A stretch of 64,000 nucleotides of DNA from Tisiphia sp964030975 (GTDB taxonomy: Bacteria > Pseudomonadota > Alphaproteobacteria > Rickettsiales > Rickettsiaceae), in the NCBI RefSeq assembly GCF_964030975.1, contig NZ_CAXIQH010000001.1, forward strand, positions 558,001 to 622,000, written 5' to 3'. This document shows positions 33,744 to 42,610 of the stretch, piece by piece. The notes beneath the pieces were generated by a model. That model was given only the letters and a program-made list of their open reading frames with translations, was not told where the DNA came from and made no database searches. Positions within the stretch are counted from its first letter, which is position 1. The number at the start of each line of letters is the position of its first letter. The position numbers and the translations under genes are program-made.

Positions 33744-35222
33744 TTATTTCAACAACATCTTTTTACCACAAATAATAACAAACATCAAGCCACCAACAAT
33801 AGCAATCAGTCCCCCACCTCCCATTGCACCCATCAGTAACTTACTGCTAATAGTCATTTCTACACCCGGTGTTTTTCGCATCACCCCATAGCCACCAGCA
33901 AAAAGAAGAGCTATAATATGTAGCATTTGTCCGGTAGTTAAAGTAATAATTGCTGCAGAAGAATATGAATTTTTCTTTTGTTTATTATCACATAAATTAT
34001 CGCATAAAAGAAAGCTAAAACCCATAAATGCCACACTTATTCCAACAATTGAACCATGGTAATGGGCAGGAATAGTGACGTTCATACCAGTGATTAACAT
34101 GCCAATAAATCCCCCAGACAAAAATAATATGCTAGAACAAATTATGCTTGCCTTTATATAGCTAACCCGATTAGTATTTAACCATAGTAAACTGACGTCA
34201 TTGCGAGAAGGCGTAAGCCGACGAAGCAATCCATTTCTAATCGCTATTTTGGATTGCTTCGTCGCTACTAAAGTGGTTCCTCGCAATGACGTATGTAAAT
34301 TTGGCATAATGCTAATCCAGTTAGCTGTAACTAGCTCATAAAACATTATTACCAAAGACAAAGTTGGTGCTATCCCGCCACCATATTTCATTTGTTTAGT
34401 ATAATATTCTTTGAATTCAGCATCTATAATATCATATGATAAGTGTCCCCAAATAGCTGCAATACTTATCACAAAATTTAAATATAATAACCCCAGATAC
34501 AGTTTGTTAAATCTTAATTCTTTTCCTATCCAAGCATGGAATAACATTGTCATAACTAATATCAGAATTTGCGTATAAAGGAATTGTAATAAATGCCCGC
34601 CACTCCAAAAAAGCAATTCGTAGTAAAATTCTATATCGACTGGCACAAGTTTAATAACTTGTTGTAGTTGACAATAAGAGCAAATAAAACATACCCATAC
34701 TAACACCCACATTATTGCGGTAGAGAGGATGGTAAAATCAATCAATTTATGATTTTTTAGGTTTTTTATCCCGATTAGGATGACATTTGATGAAAATAAT
34801 AATACCGACACACCAAATAAACTAATTCCGAGAATAAATATTATATTCTCCAGCATTGGTATGTAATTATTCATTATAGGAAAATTTTGTCCACAAAGTG
34901 GTGACAAAGCTATTAGTGCAGTGCCAAAAAATGCTAATATTACATATGTTATAATGGAAGTCGTCGGCTGTAAATTATAGCTCCAAATACATGCTGTAAC
35001 AGATATCAACCAAACTAGGATTGATAAATTAACATGAATAACCAAAGCTGATTTAAAGATTTCTGTATTGGGAAATAGGTTAACTAACATTGGAGTACGG
35101 AGCATTACCAATATTATTGAATACACCCCAGCAAGAGCAAGCGAGATTATACCATTTCTAAGCCAGTACATAGCTAGCTTGTTATGGCTTAATTGATCAA
35201 TTATACTATTCTCAAGATTCAT
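33744..35222 (-). CDS. Heme-copper oxidase subunit I-like protein (cbb3/NOR type) with a repeat insertion
   Basis: A 492-residue polytopic protein with about eleven or twelve hydrophobic helices. Candidate metal-ligand histidines are in the expected order: His63 (ALVIHVNLS, helix 2), His210 (WSGGHLLQF, helix 6), His387 and His389 (PAHYHG, helix 7) and His435 (GQMLHIIAL, helix 10). The lack of the aa3 Tyr-His crosslink motif points to the cbb3/NO-reductase-like branch. Residues about 298-356 are a translated 173-bp family A element (34157-34329) lying between helices 6 and 7. No companion subunits flank it. Call is by motif pattern; catalytic function is uncertain. Confidence 0.62.
   Translation of the reverse strand: MNLENSIIDQLSHNKLAMYWLRNGIISLALAGVYSIILVMLRTPMLVNLFPNTEIFKSALVIHVNLSILVWLISVTACIWSYNLQPTTSIITYVILAFFGTALIALSPLCGQNFPIMNNYIPMLENIIFILGISLFGVSVLLFSSNVILIGIKNLKNHKLIDFTILSTAIMWVLVWVCFICSYCQLQQVIKLVPVDIEFYYELLFWSGGHLLQFLYTQILILVMTMLFHAWIGKELRFNKLYLGLLYLNFVISIAAIWGHLSYDIIDAEFKEYYTKQMKYGGGIAPTLSLVIMFYELVTANWISIMPNLHTSLRGTTLVATKQSKIAIRNGLLRRLTPSRNDVSLLWLNTNRVSYIKASIICSSILFLSGGFIGMLITGMNVTIPAHYHGSIVGISVAFMGFSFLLCDNLCDNKQKKNSYSSAAIITLTTGQMLHIIALLFAGGYGVMRKTPGVEMTISSKLLMGAMGGGGLIAIVGGLMFVIICGKKMLLK
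34157..34329. repeat. Family A element inside the oxidase gene
   Basis: Ends TATAGCTAACCCGATTAGTA and TAATCCAGTTAGCTGTA, 173 bp, same length as the copy at 1661-1833. Net insertion after one TA duplication is 171 bp, 57 codons, so the oxidase frame is maintained. Confidence 0.82.
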
Positions 35223-35238
35223 AAAGAATACTTACGAA

Positions 35239-35315
35239 TGGTGGGTTTGAGAAGACTTGAACTTCCGACCTCACGCTTATCAGGCGTGTGCTCTAACCAG
35301 CTGAGCTACAAACCC
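35239..35315 (-). tRNA. tRNA-Ile (GAT anticodon)
   Basis: The minus strand reads GGGTTTGTAGCTCAGCTGGT..., with a 7-bp acceptor stem (GGGTTTG/CAAACCC), the anticodon loop CTGATAAG with GAT, a T-arm with TTCAAGT, and an encoded CCA. 77 nt including CCA. Confidence 0.96.
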
Positions 35316-35381
35316 TTAATACCTTCACCTTTTAAATATTGGCGGTATCCAGGTATGATTAAGGGGCTAAGTACCCTGAAG

Positions 35382-35457
35382 TGGTGGGCTCGCCGGGATT
35401 CGAACCCGGGACAACCTGATTAAAAGTCAAGTGCTCTACCAGCTGAGCTACGAGCCC
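35382..35457 (-). tRNA. tRNA-Lys (TTT anticodon)
   Basis: The minus strand reads GGGCTCGTAGCTCAGCTGGT..., with acceptor GGGCTCG/CGAGCCC, anticodon loop CTTTTAA with TTT, the T-arm GGTTCGAATCC, and an encoded CCA. 76 nt including CCA. It lies 66 bases upstream of tRNA-Ile on the same strand, so the two may share a transcript. Confidence 0.96.
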
Positions 35458-35580
35458 TAAACAATACTACTTAAAGACAAATTATGTCTTAAGAACCATG
35501 TCTAATAAGCTTTACTTTATCGTTTAAAAAGCCTATCATGTCAACAATTATTTTGATAAATATCTTTAATATGGTAGCTT

Positions 35581-36321
35581 ATGCATTCTGATGTTGCAAT
35601 TATTATCCCTTCAAGACTTGATTCAGTAAGACTTCCGAAGAAACCTCTGCAACTTATAGGAGAATTGTCAATAATTGAGCGTGTTATTAAGCAAGTACAT
35701 TTAACAAAGTTAAAAAATATTTATGTGGCAACTGATTCAGAAACTATAGCTAAAAAAGTTACTGATTGTGGTGGACAATTCATTATGACCAACCCAGAAT
35801 GCCAAACTGGTACCGAACGTGTATACGAAGCATTTCAAGCAATACCAGATAATCACTATATTAATTATATCCTGAATGTCCAAGGTGATATGCCTTTTAT
35901 TGAGCCGGAATCAATTATCAAAGTTATTGAAAGCCTAAAGTCCAGTAGCCATGATATTATGACCCCAGTGGTAAAAGTCGGTATAGACGCAGTAAATGGT
36001 CAGAGTAATGTCAAAGTTATTGCTGACCATAATGATAAGGCTCTGTATTTTTCTCGTAGCCTCATTCCACACGGTGCTGAAGAATTTCTATATCATGTAG
36101 GAATGTATGGGTTCCGCAAAGAAGCATTAACTAAATTCATAAACTTACCAGCCTCAACTTTAGAATTAAGCGAAAAACTAGAACAACTAAGAGCCTTGCA
36201 AAATAATATGTCTATAGGGATATGTTATGTTAACAATATCCCCATTTCTGTTGATACAGCAGAAGATTTAAACAAAGCTATCAAATTTTATCAACAACTT
36301 AATGTTACTACGTATAGCTAA
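35581..36321 (+). CDS. kdsB: 3-deoxy-manno-octulosonate cytidylyltransferase
   Basis: A 246-residue enzyme activating KDO as CMP-KDO for lipopolysaccharide inner core. Signatures are IIPSRLDSVRLPKKPLQLIG at the N-terminus, VATDSETIAKKV, NVQGDMPFIEPESI (metal-binding Asp) and HVGMYGFRKEAL. Length is normal. The last residues (Tyr-Ser) and stop come from TATAGCTAA, the left end of a family A element starting at 36313. Confidence 0.95.
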   Translation: MHSDVAIIIPSRLDSVRLPKKPLQLIGELSIIERVIKQVHLTKLKNIYVATDSETIAKKVTDCGGQFIMTNPECQTGTERVYEAFQAIPDNHYINYILNVQGDMPFIEPESIIKVIESLKSSSHDIMTPVVKVGIDAVNGQSNVKVIADHNDKALYFSRSLIPHGAEEFLYHVGMYGFRKEALTKFINLPASTLELSEKLEQLRALQNNMSIGICYVNNIPISVDTAEDLNKAIKFYQQLNVTTYS

Positions 36322-36463
36322 CTAAGTTAGTATTTATCCATAGTAAACTAACGTCATTGCGAGGAGCTACTTTAGTAGCAACGAAGCAATCCAGAAAATG
36401 ATTAAATTTAGATTGCTTCGTCGACCTCATGGTCTCCTCACAATGACTAATCAGCTAGCTATA
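36313..36463. repeat. Family A element at the 3' end of kdsB
   Basis: Ends TATAGCTAACTAAGTTAGTA and AATCAGCTAGCTATA around one TCATTGCGAGGAGC...GAAGCAATCC hairpin. It overlaps the last codons of kdsB. Confidence 0.78.
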
Positions 36464-36525
36464 AGCAAGAAACTACGATATCTTAGAACGTTTTGAGTCA
36501 TCCTGAATTTATTTCAGGATCTAGA

Positions 36526-36665
36526 TATAGTTATGCTCATAGGATTAGGTGATAAAGAACATAACGATTGTAAGTTGTCATTCCCGCGAAGGCGGGAATC
36601 TAGATACCTGCTTTCGCAGGTATGACACAAAGTTTGTATCACCTAATTCAATAGGTTTCACTATA
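36526..36665. repeat. Family B element (B6) nested in another palindrome
   Basis: Starts TATAGTTATGCTCATAGGAT and ends AATAGGTTTCACTATA. The flanks are TCATCCTGAATTTATTTCAG (36508-36518 side) and its complement GATCCTGAAACAAGTTCAGG (36682 side), so B6 has landed inside an older TCATCCTGAA-type palindrome. Confidence 0.85.
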
Positions 36666-36716
36666 TTATCACATTGTAACAGATCCTGAAACAAGTTCAG
36701 GATGACTTTACTCCAG

Positions 36717-37451
36717 TTACGATATCTCAGGGCTAAGTAAAGTAGCTATCTTCCCACTATCAAGCTGAATTCTTATGCCACCATATTCATCTATATCTTT
36801 AAAAATTCCTGAGGTTTTTGTGTTTCCATCATTTATGCTAACCATCTCGCCTAGCTTGTAAGCTTTTTTAAGCCAATATTGTCTTATTTTGCTAAATCCC
36901 TGTTCTTTCCATTTACTAAAATATTTTTCAAAATTAATCATCATAAGATCTAATAAATATTCTGGATCTTTTACTTCTATATCTTCATCAGATAAATTGG
37001 TTGCCAATTGATCGATATTTAAAGGACTTTCTCTAATATTAACACCCATACCTATAATAAGATAATTATTGTTATTTATACTAATAGATTCAAGCAATAT
37101 ACCAGATACTTTCTTGTCATTTATCAAAATATCATTCGGCCATTTTAATTTGATAGAATTTCCTGATCTAGTAGTCAAAGAATTAATGGTTTTATAAACA
37201 ACAATAGCCATAACAAAAGACAATTGCGGGATATAAGTAAGATCAATCTGATGATTTAATAATATACTAACATACAAATTTCCTAGACTAGAATGCCAAA
37301 TTTTACTATTTCTTCCACGCGATTTTGTTTGATTCTTTGCCAATATTACATAGTTCCCATCAGGACAAGCCTTAGCCATCCTAATAGCTTCACAGCTAGT
37401 ACTATCTATTTCATCAAACACTAGTAGCTTATATTTTTTCTGCCAAGACAT
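36717..37451 (-). CDS. birA: Biotin--[acetyl-CoA-carboxylase] ligase
   Basis: A 244-residue biotin protein ligase of the catalytic-only type; the DNA-binding repressor domain of E. coli BirA is absent. Seen are FDEIDSTSCEAIRMA, the biotinoyl-AMP loop KSRGRNSKIWHSS, LKWPNDILINDKKVSGILLE and the C-terminal SH3-like cap. It attaches biotin to carboxylase carrier proteins. It lies downstream of nuoN on the same strand, an arrangement frequent in alphaproteobacteria. Confidence 0.93.
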   Translation of the reverse strand: MSWQKKYKLLVFDEIDSTSCEAIRMAKACPDGNYVILAKNQTKSRGRNSKIWHSSLGNLYVSILLNHQIDLTYIPQLSFVMAIVVYKTINSLTTRSGNSIKLKWPNDILINDKKVSGILLESISINNNNYLIIGMGVNIRESPLNIDQLATNLSDEDIEVKDPEYLLDLMMINFEKYFSKWKEQGFSKIRQYWLKKAYKLGEMVSINDGNTKTSGIFKDIDEYGGIRIQLDSGKIATLLSPEIS

Positions 37452-37469
37452 AATTACCTCATAAAGTTC

Positions 37470-37610
37470 AAGTCGTCATTGCGAGGAGGTCATAAGACCG
37501 ACGAAGCAATCCATTTCTAATCACTTTCCTAGGATTGCTTCATTGCCGCTAAAGTGGCTCCTCGCAATGACGCTGACTATTTTTCCTACAATTTTTAAAC
37601 TGCCCTGCAT
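37470..37610. repeat. Hairpin with family C right end
   Basis: AAGTCGTCATTGCGAGGAGG...GAAGCAATCC and its complement through CTCCTCGCAATGACG, ending TTTTTAAACTGCCCTG. It separates birA from nuoN. Confidence 0.65.
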
Positions 37611-37622
37611 TAAATTACCTCA

Positions 37623-39023
37623 TCAGATCAAGAGAGAATAAAATAAGAGAAATCCTATAACAAGACAACTGATAAACTTCAATCCTTGATGAGTTGGTAT
37701 TAAATCTGGCTGCAAACTTTTATTTGCTTCAAAAAAGTACAAAGACCTGACTATTTTTAGGTAATAATAAGCTGCTATAATACTCGTGCCAATAGCTATA
37801 AATGCCAGAGTAAATTGCTGCTCTATAATAGCCTGATAAAAAATCAAATATTTACCAAAAAATCCTGCCAGCGGGGGGATGCCAATCATTGAAAACATGA
37901 TAACCGCAATCCCACCAGCTAAAGCCTTACGGCTAGAGGCAAGACCTTTAATATCATCAAAATTTGCTGTATCGGCTTTTTTCCCCAACAGAGCAATTAA
38001 ACAGGCAAAAAAGCCGGTGACAGAAGCAGCATAAATAAACATATATATTAATGCAGCAATACTACCTTGATCACTATGCAAAGCAACTCCCATCAAAACA
38101 TATCCAATATTTAGAATAGTGCTATATCCCATTAGCCTTTTGAGGGAGGTTTGTCTAATAGCTCCACCTGCCCCAACCAACATCGACAAAATTGCCGTTA
38201 TTTTGATTAAATCAACTGAAATTTGTTTATAATCACCAACTACCATCGTTATTATATTTAATAATACCACTACATTGCCAATTTTTGTGGCAGCAGCAAA
38301 ATAGCTAACTGAAGAAATTGGCGACCCCTCATATACATCTGGCGTCCAAACATGCAAAGGAGCACTAGATAATTTAAAGAAAATACCACTTAAAAAAAGT
38401 ACTAAGCCAATTATTAAACCAATATTTGGCTGCGGTGATTGATTTAATTTTTGTAGAATATTACTATAATCTAAACTACCACCAAATCCGTAAATAAAGG
38501 ATATCCCGAATAATGTTAGGCAACTAATCAAACTACCTAGAATGAAATATTTTAACGCCCCTTCTGATGATTTAATATTATGCAAACTAAAGCCAGCTAG
38601 TACGTAAGCTCCTAATGCTTGCAATTCCATAGCCACAAATAACAATAAAAAATTACGGGCTGATATAGTAACAAAAATACCAACAGTCGAAAGTAGTATT
38701 AAAGTTATAAACTCCGTTTTAAAATTTTCATTAGTGATTTTACAATAATCATTATAAATTATCATGGTCATTACTGAAAAAAGTAAAACAAAAGATTTAC
38801 AAGCACCAGTAAAACTATTAGTGGCAAAGGAATTATTAAAGGCTATTGCTTCACTCTGCACACAAGCAAAAAAAAGTACAATCGATAGTAATATTGTAAT
38901 ATTAGTGATGATTCTAATTTTCTTACTAAATAATACTGCAGATAGCTGAGTAAGTAACGCCAATAAGGTCAGCATTATCTCAGGTAAAATAATTATAAAT
39001 TGTTTTAAAATTGGGTTTATCAT
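37623..39023 (-). CDS. nuoN: NADH-quinone oxidoreductase subunit N
   Basis: A 466-residue polytopic proton-pumping subunit of complex I with about fourteen helices. Typical segments are LLLFVAMELQALGAYVLAGF with the conserved Glu, SSAPLHVWTPDVYEGSP, and the helix-7/8 lysine region FFKLSSAPLH. LKRLMGYSTILNIGYVLMG and IGIPPLAGFFGKYLIFYQAI follow. Other nuo genes are not in the window. The upstream kilobase holds only repeats and gene debris. Confidence 0.95.
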   Translation of the reverse strand: MINPILKQFIIILPEIMLTLLALLTQLSAVLFSKKIRIITNITILLSIVLFFACVQSEAIAFNNSFATNSFTGACKSFVLLFSVMTMIIYNDYCKITNENFKTEFITLILLSTVGIFVTISARNFLLLFVAMELQALGAYVLAGFSLHNIKSSEGALKYFILGSLISCLTLFGISFIYGFGGSLDYSNILQKLNQSPQPNIGLIIGLVLFLSGIFFKLSSAPLHVWTPDVYEGSPISSVSYFAAATKIGNVVVLLNIITMVVGDYKQISVDLIKITAILSMLVGAGGAIRQTSLKRLMGYSTILNIGYVLMGVALHSDQGSIAALIYMFIYAASVTGFFACLIALLGKKADTANFDDIKGLASSRKALAGGIAVIMFSMIGIPPLAGFFGKYLIFYQAIIEQQFTLAFIAIGTSIIAAYYYLKIVRSLYFFEANKSLQPDLIPTHQGLKFISCLVIGFLLFYSLLI

Positions 39024-39136
39024 ATTTCATGTTCTTAGATTTGGTGCAATATAAATAGTTAATATATACTATAAGATTGCTAGCACTAAGTAGAATAGTA
39101 AAAAAATATTTAATTTTATATGAATTATGTAATTTA

Positions 39137-39182
39137 TAGCTAACCCGAATAAGTTCTTGAGACCCCAGGTGGTCATTGCGAG
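39137..39182. repeat. Truncated family A left end
   Basis: TATAGCTAACCCGAATAAGT followed by GGTCATTGCGAG, then unrelated sequence. The rest of the gap 39024-39454 shows no gene I can support. Confidence 0.6.
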
Positions 39183-39454
39183 AAGTGCAAGGTAAAATTT
39201 GCATTCTTACAACGATACTATCCCCGTTATTGTGTTATACTCTTAAAACTTTAGTACTCATAAACTTTGCTTCTCTAATTTTAAGAAATATTTCAACTAA
39301 TATGTTGATCAATTTATCATGAGAATTGGGGGAAATCCTTGAAAACTTACTTAAAAAAATACTATAAAAATAGGTTAATTCTTTTAAGAAACACCCAGTT
39401 ATTATAAGTTCATTTTTATTAATGATAATTAATCTAAGATTGCATCAATATTAA

Positions 39455-39642
39455 ATCAAATACCTAACCAATTTAACCGTTCAAGAATTCTTTGATAAAT
39501 ATATTGAAGAACACTGTAAACGTAAGAATAAGGGCTGGAAGTCTGATATTGCTAAAATGGAGCTATATGGTCAAGACTATTATAAAATAAAAATATCTAC
39601 TGTGACAATGGATGATATTCAGAAAACGTTTAATGATATAGT
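39455..39642 (+). pseudogene. Remnant of a tyrosine recombinase (phage-type integrase)
   Basis: The translated stretch NLTVQEFFDKYIEEHCKRKN followed by KGWKSDIAKMEL and KISTVTMDDIQKTFNDI matches the N-terminal SAM-like, core-binding domain of phage integrases. It starts after a stop at 39452-39454 with no N-terminal part. It is cut after NDI by a family B element (39637-39774). No catalytic Arg-His-Arg-Tyr domain is recognisable beyond. It is the only trace of an integrated element here besides the lysozyme fragment at 44.4 kb. Confidence 0.6.
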
Positions 39643-39774
39643 GAAACCTATTGAATTAGGTGATACAAACTTTGTGTTAACCTTGCGAAAGCAGGTATCT
39701 AGATTCCCGCCGTTGCTAAGAATGACAACTTACAATCGTTATGTTTTTATCACCTAATCCTATGGGCATAACTA
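39637..39774. repeat. Family B element (B7) in the integrase remnant
   Basis: Starts TATAGTGAAACCTATTGAAT and ends GGGCATAACTAC, slightly diverged. The core reads CCCGCCGTTGCTAAGAATGA, so one hairpin arm has decayed. Confidence 0.8.
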
Positions 39775-40015
39775 CATAACAACAAAAAAATCGAATGCAG
39801 TCATGTCTCAGCAGATAATAAAATCAAGCAATTTATCCTATAGCCCTGATAGAATTTGTTGGCTTATAAACTTATACTTAGTTATGTTAATAGTAATATA
39901 ATGCTTTGTAAAGATATAAAAATATTAATTTTCATTAAATAATAATTACTGATAATTGACAAGCTAATTATTACTTGTTAGCATCAAAGATTCTGAGTAG
40001 AGAATATAATAAATT

Positions 40016-40615
40016 ATGCAAGGTACTACTACTAACGATTTACGTAACATTATAGCTAATATTAGTGCTAACCTGCGTAGAAATGATGTAGTCGCTGAAA
40101 TACAGTACAGACTAAAAGACCCTTATTCTACTTTAAAGAAGATGGTAAGAAAGAATATCACTGTGACAGAATTAACTGACCTAATTGGTCTTAGGATTAT
40201 AGTTAATAAACAATATGACTGTTATAAATTATTGATTACTCTTTACAATACATACTCTGTTAAAATGGGAAAGACTAAAGACTATATTGCTAATCCTAAG
40301 GATAATGGTTATCGTTCTTTGCATCTCATAGTTATGGCTGACATCTGTGACCGTAATATAGAAATACAAATACGAACTAGAACGATGCATGATATAGCAG
40401 AATCTGGCACCGCCAACCATGAGGAATATAAAAAGACGCTGGAAGAAAAACTAAGAAAGTTATTCTATGAGGAGAGACTTAATACAGTTGCTATTAATAC
40501 TGAAATAAATAACGCCTATGATATTTTTAACCAATTTAATTGGACTATATCAGAACTCATTAGCTATGAGCAGGCGATTGAAAATCTTTGGCATAAATTC
40601 CAAAATAATTCTTAA
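40016..40615 (+). CDS. Stand-alone RelA/SpoT-type (p)ppGpp synthetase
   Basis: A 199-residue protein consisting of a nucleotidyltransferase (alarmone synthetase) domain only. Motifs are in order: YRLKDPYSTLKKM (31-43), DLIGLRII (55-62), KDYIANPKDNGYRSLH (88-103) and IEIQIRTRTMHDIAE (115-129). The catalytic and nucleotide-binding residues therefore look intact. There is no TGS, ACT or HD domain. The next gene, 70 bases downstream on the same strand, encodes an HD hydrolase of the same superfamily. Rickettsia species carry several such spoT-derived fragments. It could be a functional small alarmone synthetase or a remnant of a split Rel; intact motifs favour function. Confidence 0.85.
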   Translation: MQGTTTNDLRNIIANISANLRRNDVVAEIQYRLKDPYSTLKKMVRKNITVTELTDLIGLRIIVNKQYDCYKLLITLYNTYSVKMGKTKDYIANPKDNGYRSLHLIVMADICDRNIEIQIRTRTMHDIAESGTANHEEYKKTLEEKLRKLFYEERLNTVAINTEINNAYDIFNQFNWTISELISYEQAIENLWHKFQNNS

Positions 40616-40685
40616 AAAATATAATAAAATCATTGGCAATATTAGTTTAATTTAATGTACAATTAAAATAATGGGGAGGTGTTTT

Positions 40686-41345
40686 ATGGAAGATATTACA
40701 AATTGGTGGAAAAAATTTAAATCTTGTGAATATTCTGATAAGTTACTTAATAAATTGATTTTACTAAATAACAAAGCAACTGATCCAGTAGATATCAGAG
40801 AAATTATCAAAGCTATCTATTACGCTAAGAAATATCATGGTAGTCAAATGCGACAATCCGGCGATCCCTATTACTCCCATCCAATAGAAGTAGCCTACAT
40901 GGTTGCGGAATACACAGCCCAAGAAGTTCAGCCATTGTTTAAAACTGACATGATCATTACCAGTTTACTGCATGACACGATCGAAGATACAACCCTTACT
41001 GAAGAGATGATTGCTCGAATTTTTGGGAGTAACGTTGCTAGCCAAGTGGAAGCTCTAACAAGGGTCAAACCTTACGGCAAGATTAGCTCCAAAGAGACTT
41101 TGGATTTATTATCTCAACAAAAGAGATTTGACGTGCTATTGATTAAATTATTTGATCGCATTCATAACTTGCAAACACTAGGAGCTAAATCACCGGAAAA
41201 AGCACTGAAGATAGTTAAGGAAACTATAGGATATTTTATAACTCGTTGTTTCTACTTGGAAATACCAACAGCCGAGCAACAATTAATCAATCTATGTTAC
41301 CAAAGTTTATCTATTGACTATAAGCCACTTCCGACAGTCTCCTAA
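40686..41345 (+). CDS. Stand-alone HD-domain (p)ppGpp hydrolase
   Basis: A 219-residue RelA/SpoT-type HD phosphohydrolase. Motifs: GSQMRQSGDPYYSHPIEVA with His65, LLHDTIEDT with His96-Asp97 and Glu100-Asp101, and IKLFDRIHNLQTL with Asp157 and Asn161. All Mn2+-ligand and catalytic positions appear present. The ATG at 40686 is chosen because GGGGAGG lies 6 bases upstream; a longer frame from 40671 would include the ribosome binding site. It follows the synthetase-only gene, the reverse of the domain order in bifunctional Rel. Its stop overlaps the end of the convergent broken transporter gene. Confidence 0.85.
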   Translation: MEDITNWWKKFKSCEYSDKLLNKLILLNNKATDPVDIREIIKAIYYAKKYHGSQMRQSGDPYYSHPIEVAYMVAEYTAQEVQPLFKTDMIITSLLHDTIEDTTLTEEMIARIFGSNVASQVEALTRVKPYGKISSKETLDLLSQQKRFDVLLIKLFDRIHNLQTLGAKSPEKALKIVKETIGYFITRCFYLEIPTAEQQLINLCYQSLSIDYKPLPTVS

Positions 41346-42610
41346 ACTATACAGTTTTTTGAGCGAATGATTTTAGCTGATTTTGCCAGATTTTCAAAAT
41401 GAGATAACCCGTAAGCAAAACCGATAATTGTCGGAATCATAATAACCCATATTCCCCAATTGCCAAAACACTCTATAAGGTAGACAAAACCAAAAGCACT
41501 AATAACATATATCATAGCACGAGATACAGCAAATGTTATACTAGCACAGGTAAAACGTTTAAATATAGGAAAGCTTTTTAAACAAATGGGAGTAGCTGGG
41601 TCTAAGCATTGCTTCCATAAGACTATAAAGAATTGAATCAAAAAATAACTGATCAGGAGAATTAAGATTATTCAATAAATACGGACAAAATATCATAAAA
41701 ACAGAAAATACTAGCAGTATAATTTTTATGATTAATAATGGATACACTTTTAAACTTAGATAACATAATATCAATATGGTTAATAGTTCTATTAGACAGA
41801 CAATAAAATTATGCTGAATCACTTCGGGCAATGTATAACCAAAGCGAGTTGTTAAAATATTACCACAATATATATAAATAAAATAAACACATAGCGGTAA
41901 AGCACATTGTAATAAAAAGAAAGCTATTACAGTTTTTTTATTAACTTTTTCTTGCCAAATGGGATCGTCTTGTAAAATATTTATGTCTGTATTAGTTTTT
42001 TTAAAAACTTTTTTTATTCGACGTTTGGCATCGGCAAATTCTGGGGCTTCTCTAAGTTTTTGTCTTGCAACAGAACCAACAAATGCGATTACGGCACCAA
42101 TCCAAAATGCTACACGCCAATTAATACCATAAGAAACAACACATGAGACAATTCCTAAAGCAGCTAACGTTCCGAGGACAGCACAAGCCCCCATCAATCC
42201 AACACTTGCATATTGTATTGGTGGCTGAAGCATTTCAGTTAAATAAAGTTCCGCCCCTACTATTTCGCCCATTGAAGACATGCCTTGAGTAGCCCGGCAG
42301 ATAATCGCTACCCAAGCCGCTACACTTCCTATTTGTTCGTAAGTAGGCAGATTAGCCATAACAATACAAGCGGATGACATCATGAAAGTTGTGATGATAA
42401 CTGTTGGCTTACGCCCTATATTATCACCTATCCATCCAAATATTAAAGCCCCTAATGGTCTAAGTATGTAAGTTGCACAAAAAGCACTTGCAGAATACAA
42501 AGCAGTAGTGTGTGGATCAGTTTTGGGAAAAAATAATTCATTAAGAAATACCGCCATGTGAACATATATCATCAAATCAAAATATTCAAGGAAGGTTCCT
42601 ATTGATAGTA
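41342..42610 (-). pseudogene. MFS (ProP-like) transporter, main part; frameshifted and IS-interrupted
   Basis: The translation TFLEYFDLMIYVHMAVFLNE through RPLGALIFGWIGDNIGRKPT is a major facilitator of the proline/betaine ProP type common in Rickettsia. The signature RATQGMSSMGEIVGAELYLTE is present. The frame changes near 41600: the upstream frame ends SILYSLMEAMLRPSYSH, while the C-terminal helices (IKRFTCASITFAVSRAMIY-type) continue in another frame to 41342. At the 5' end an IS256-family element at 42611-43946 separates the first ~23 codons. The gene has therefore been broken twice. Confidence 0.85.

Noticed and set aside
35193..35423. Open frame on the plus strand of 76 codons.
   Set aside because: It runs antisense through tRNA-Ile and tRNA-Lys; the tRNAs explain the sequence.
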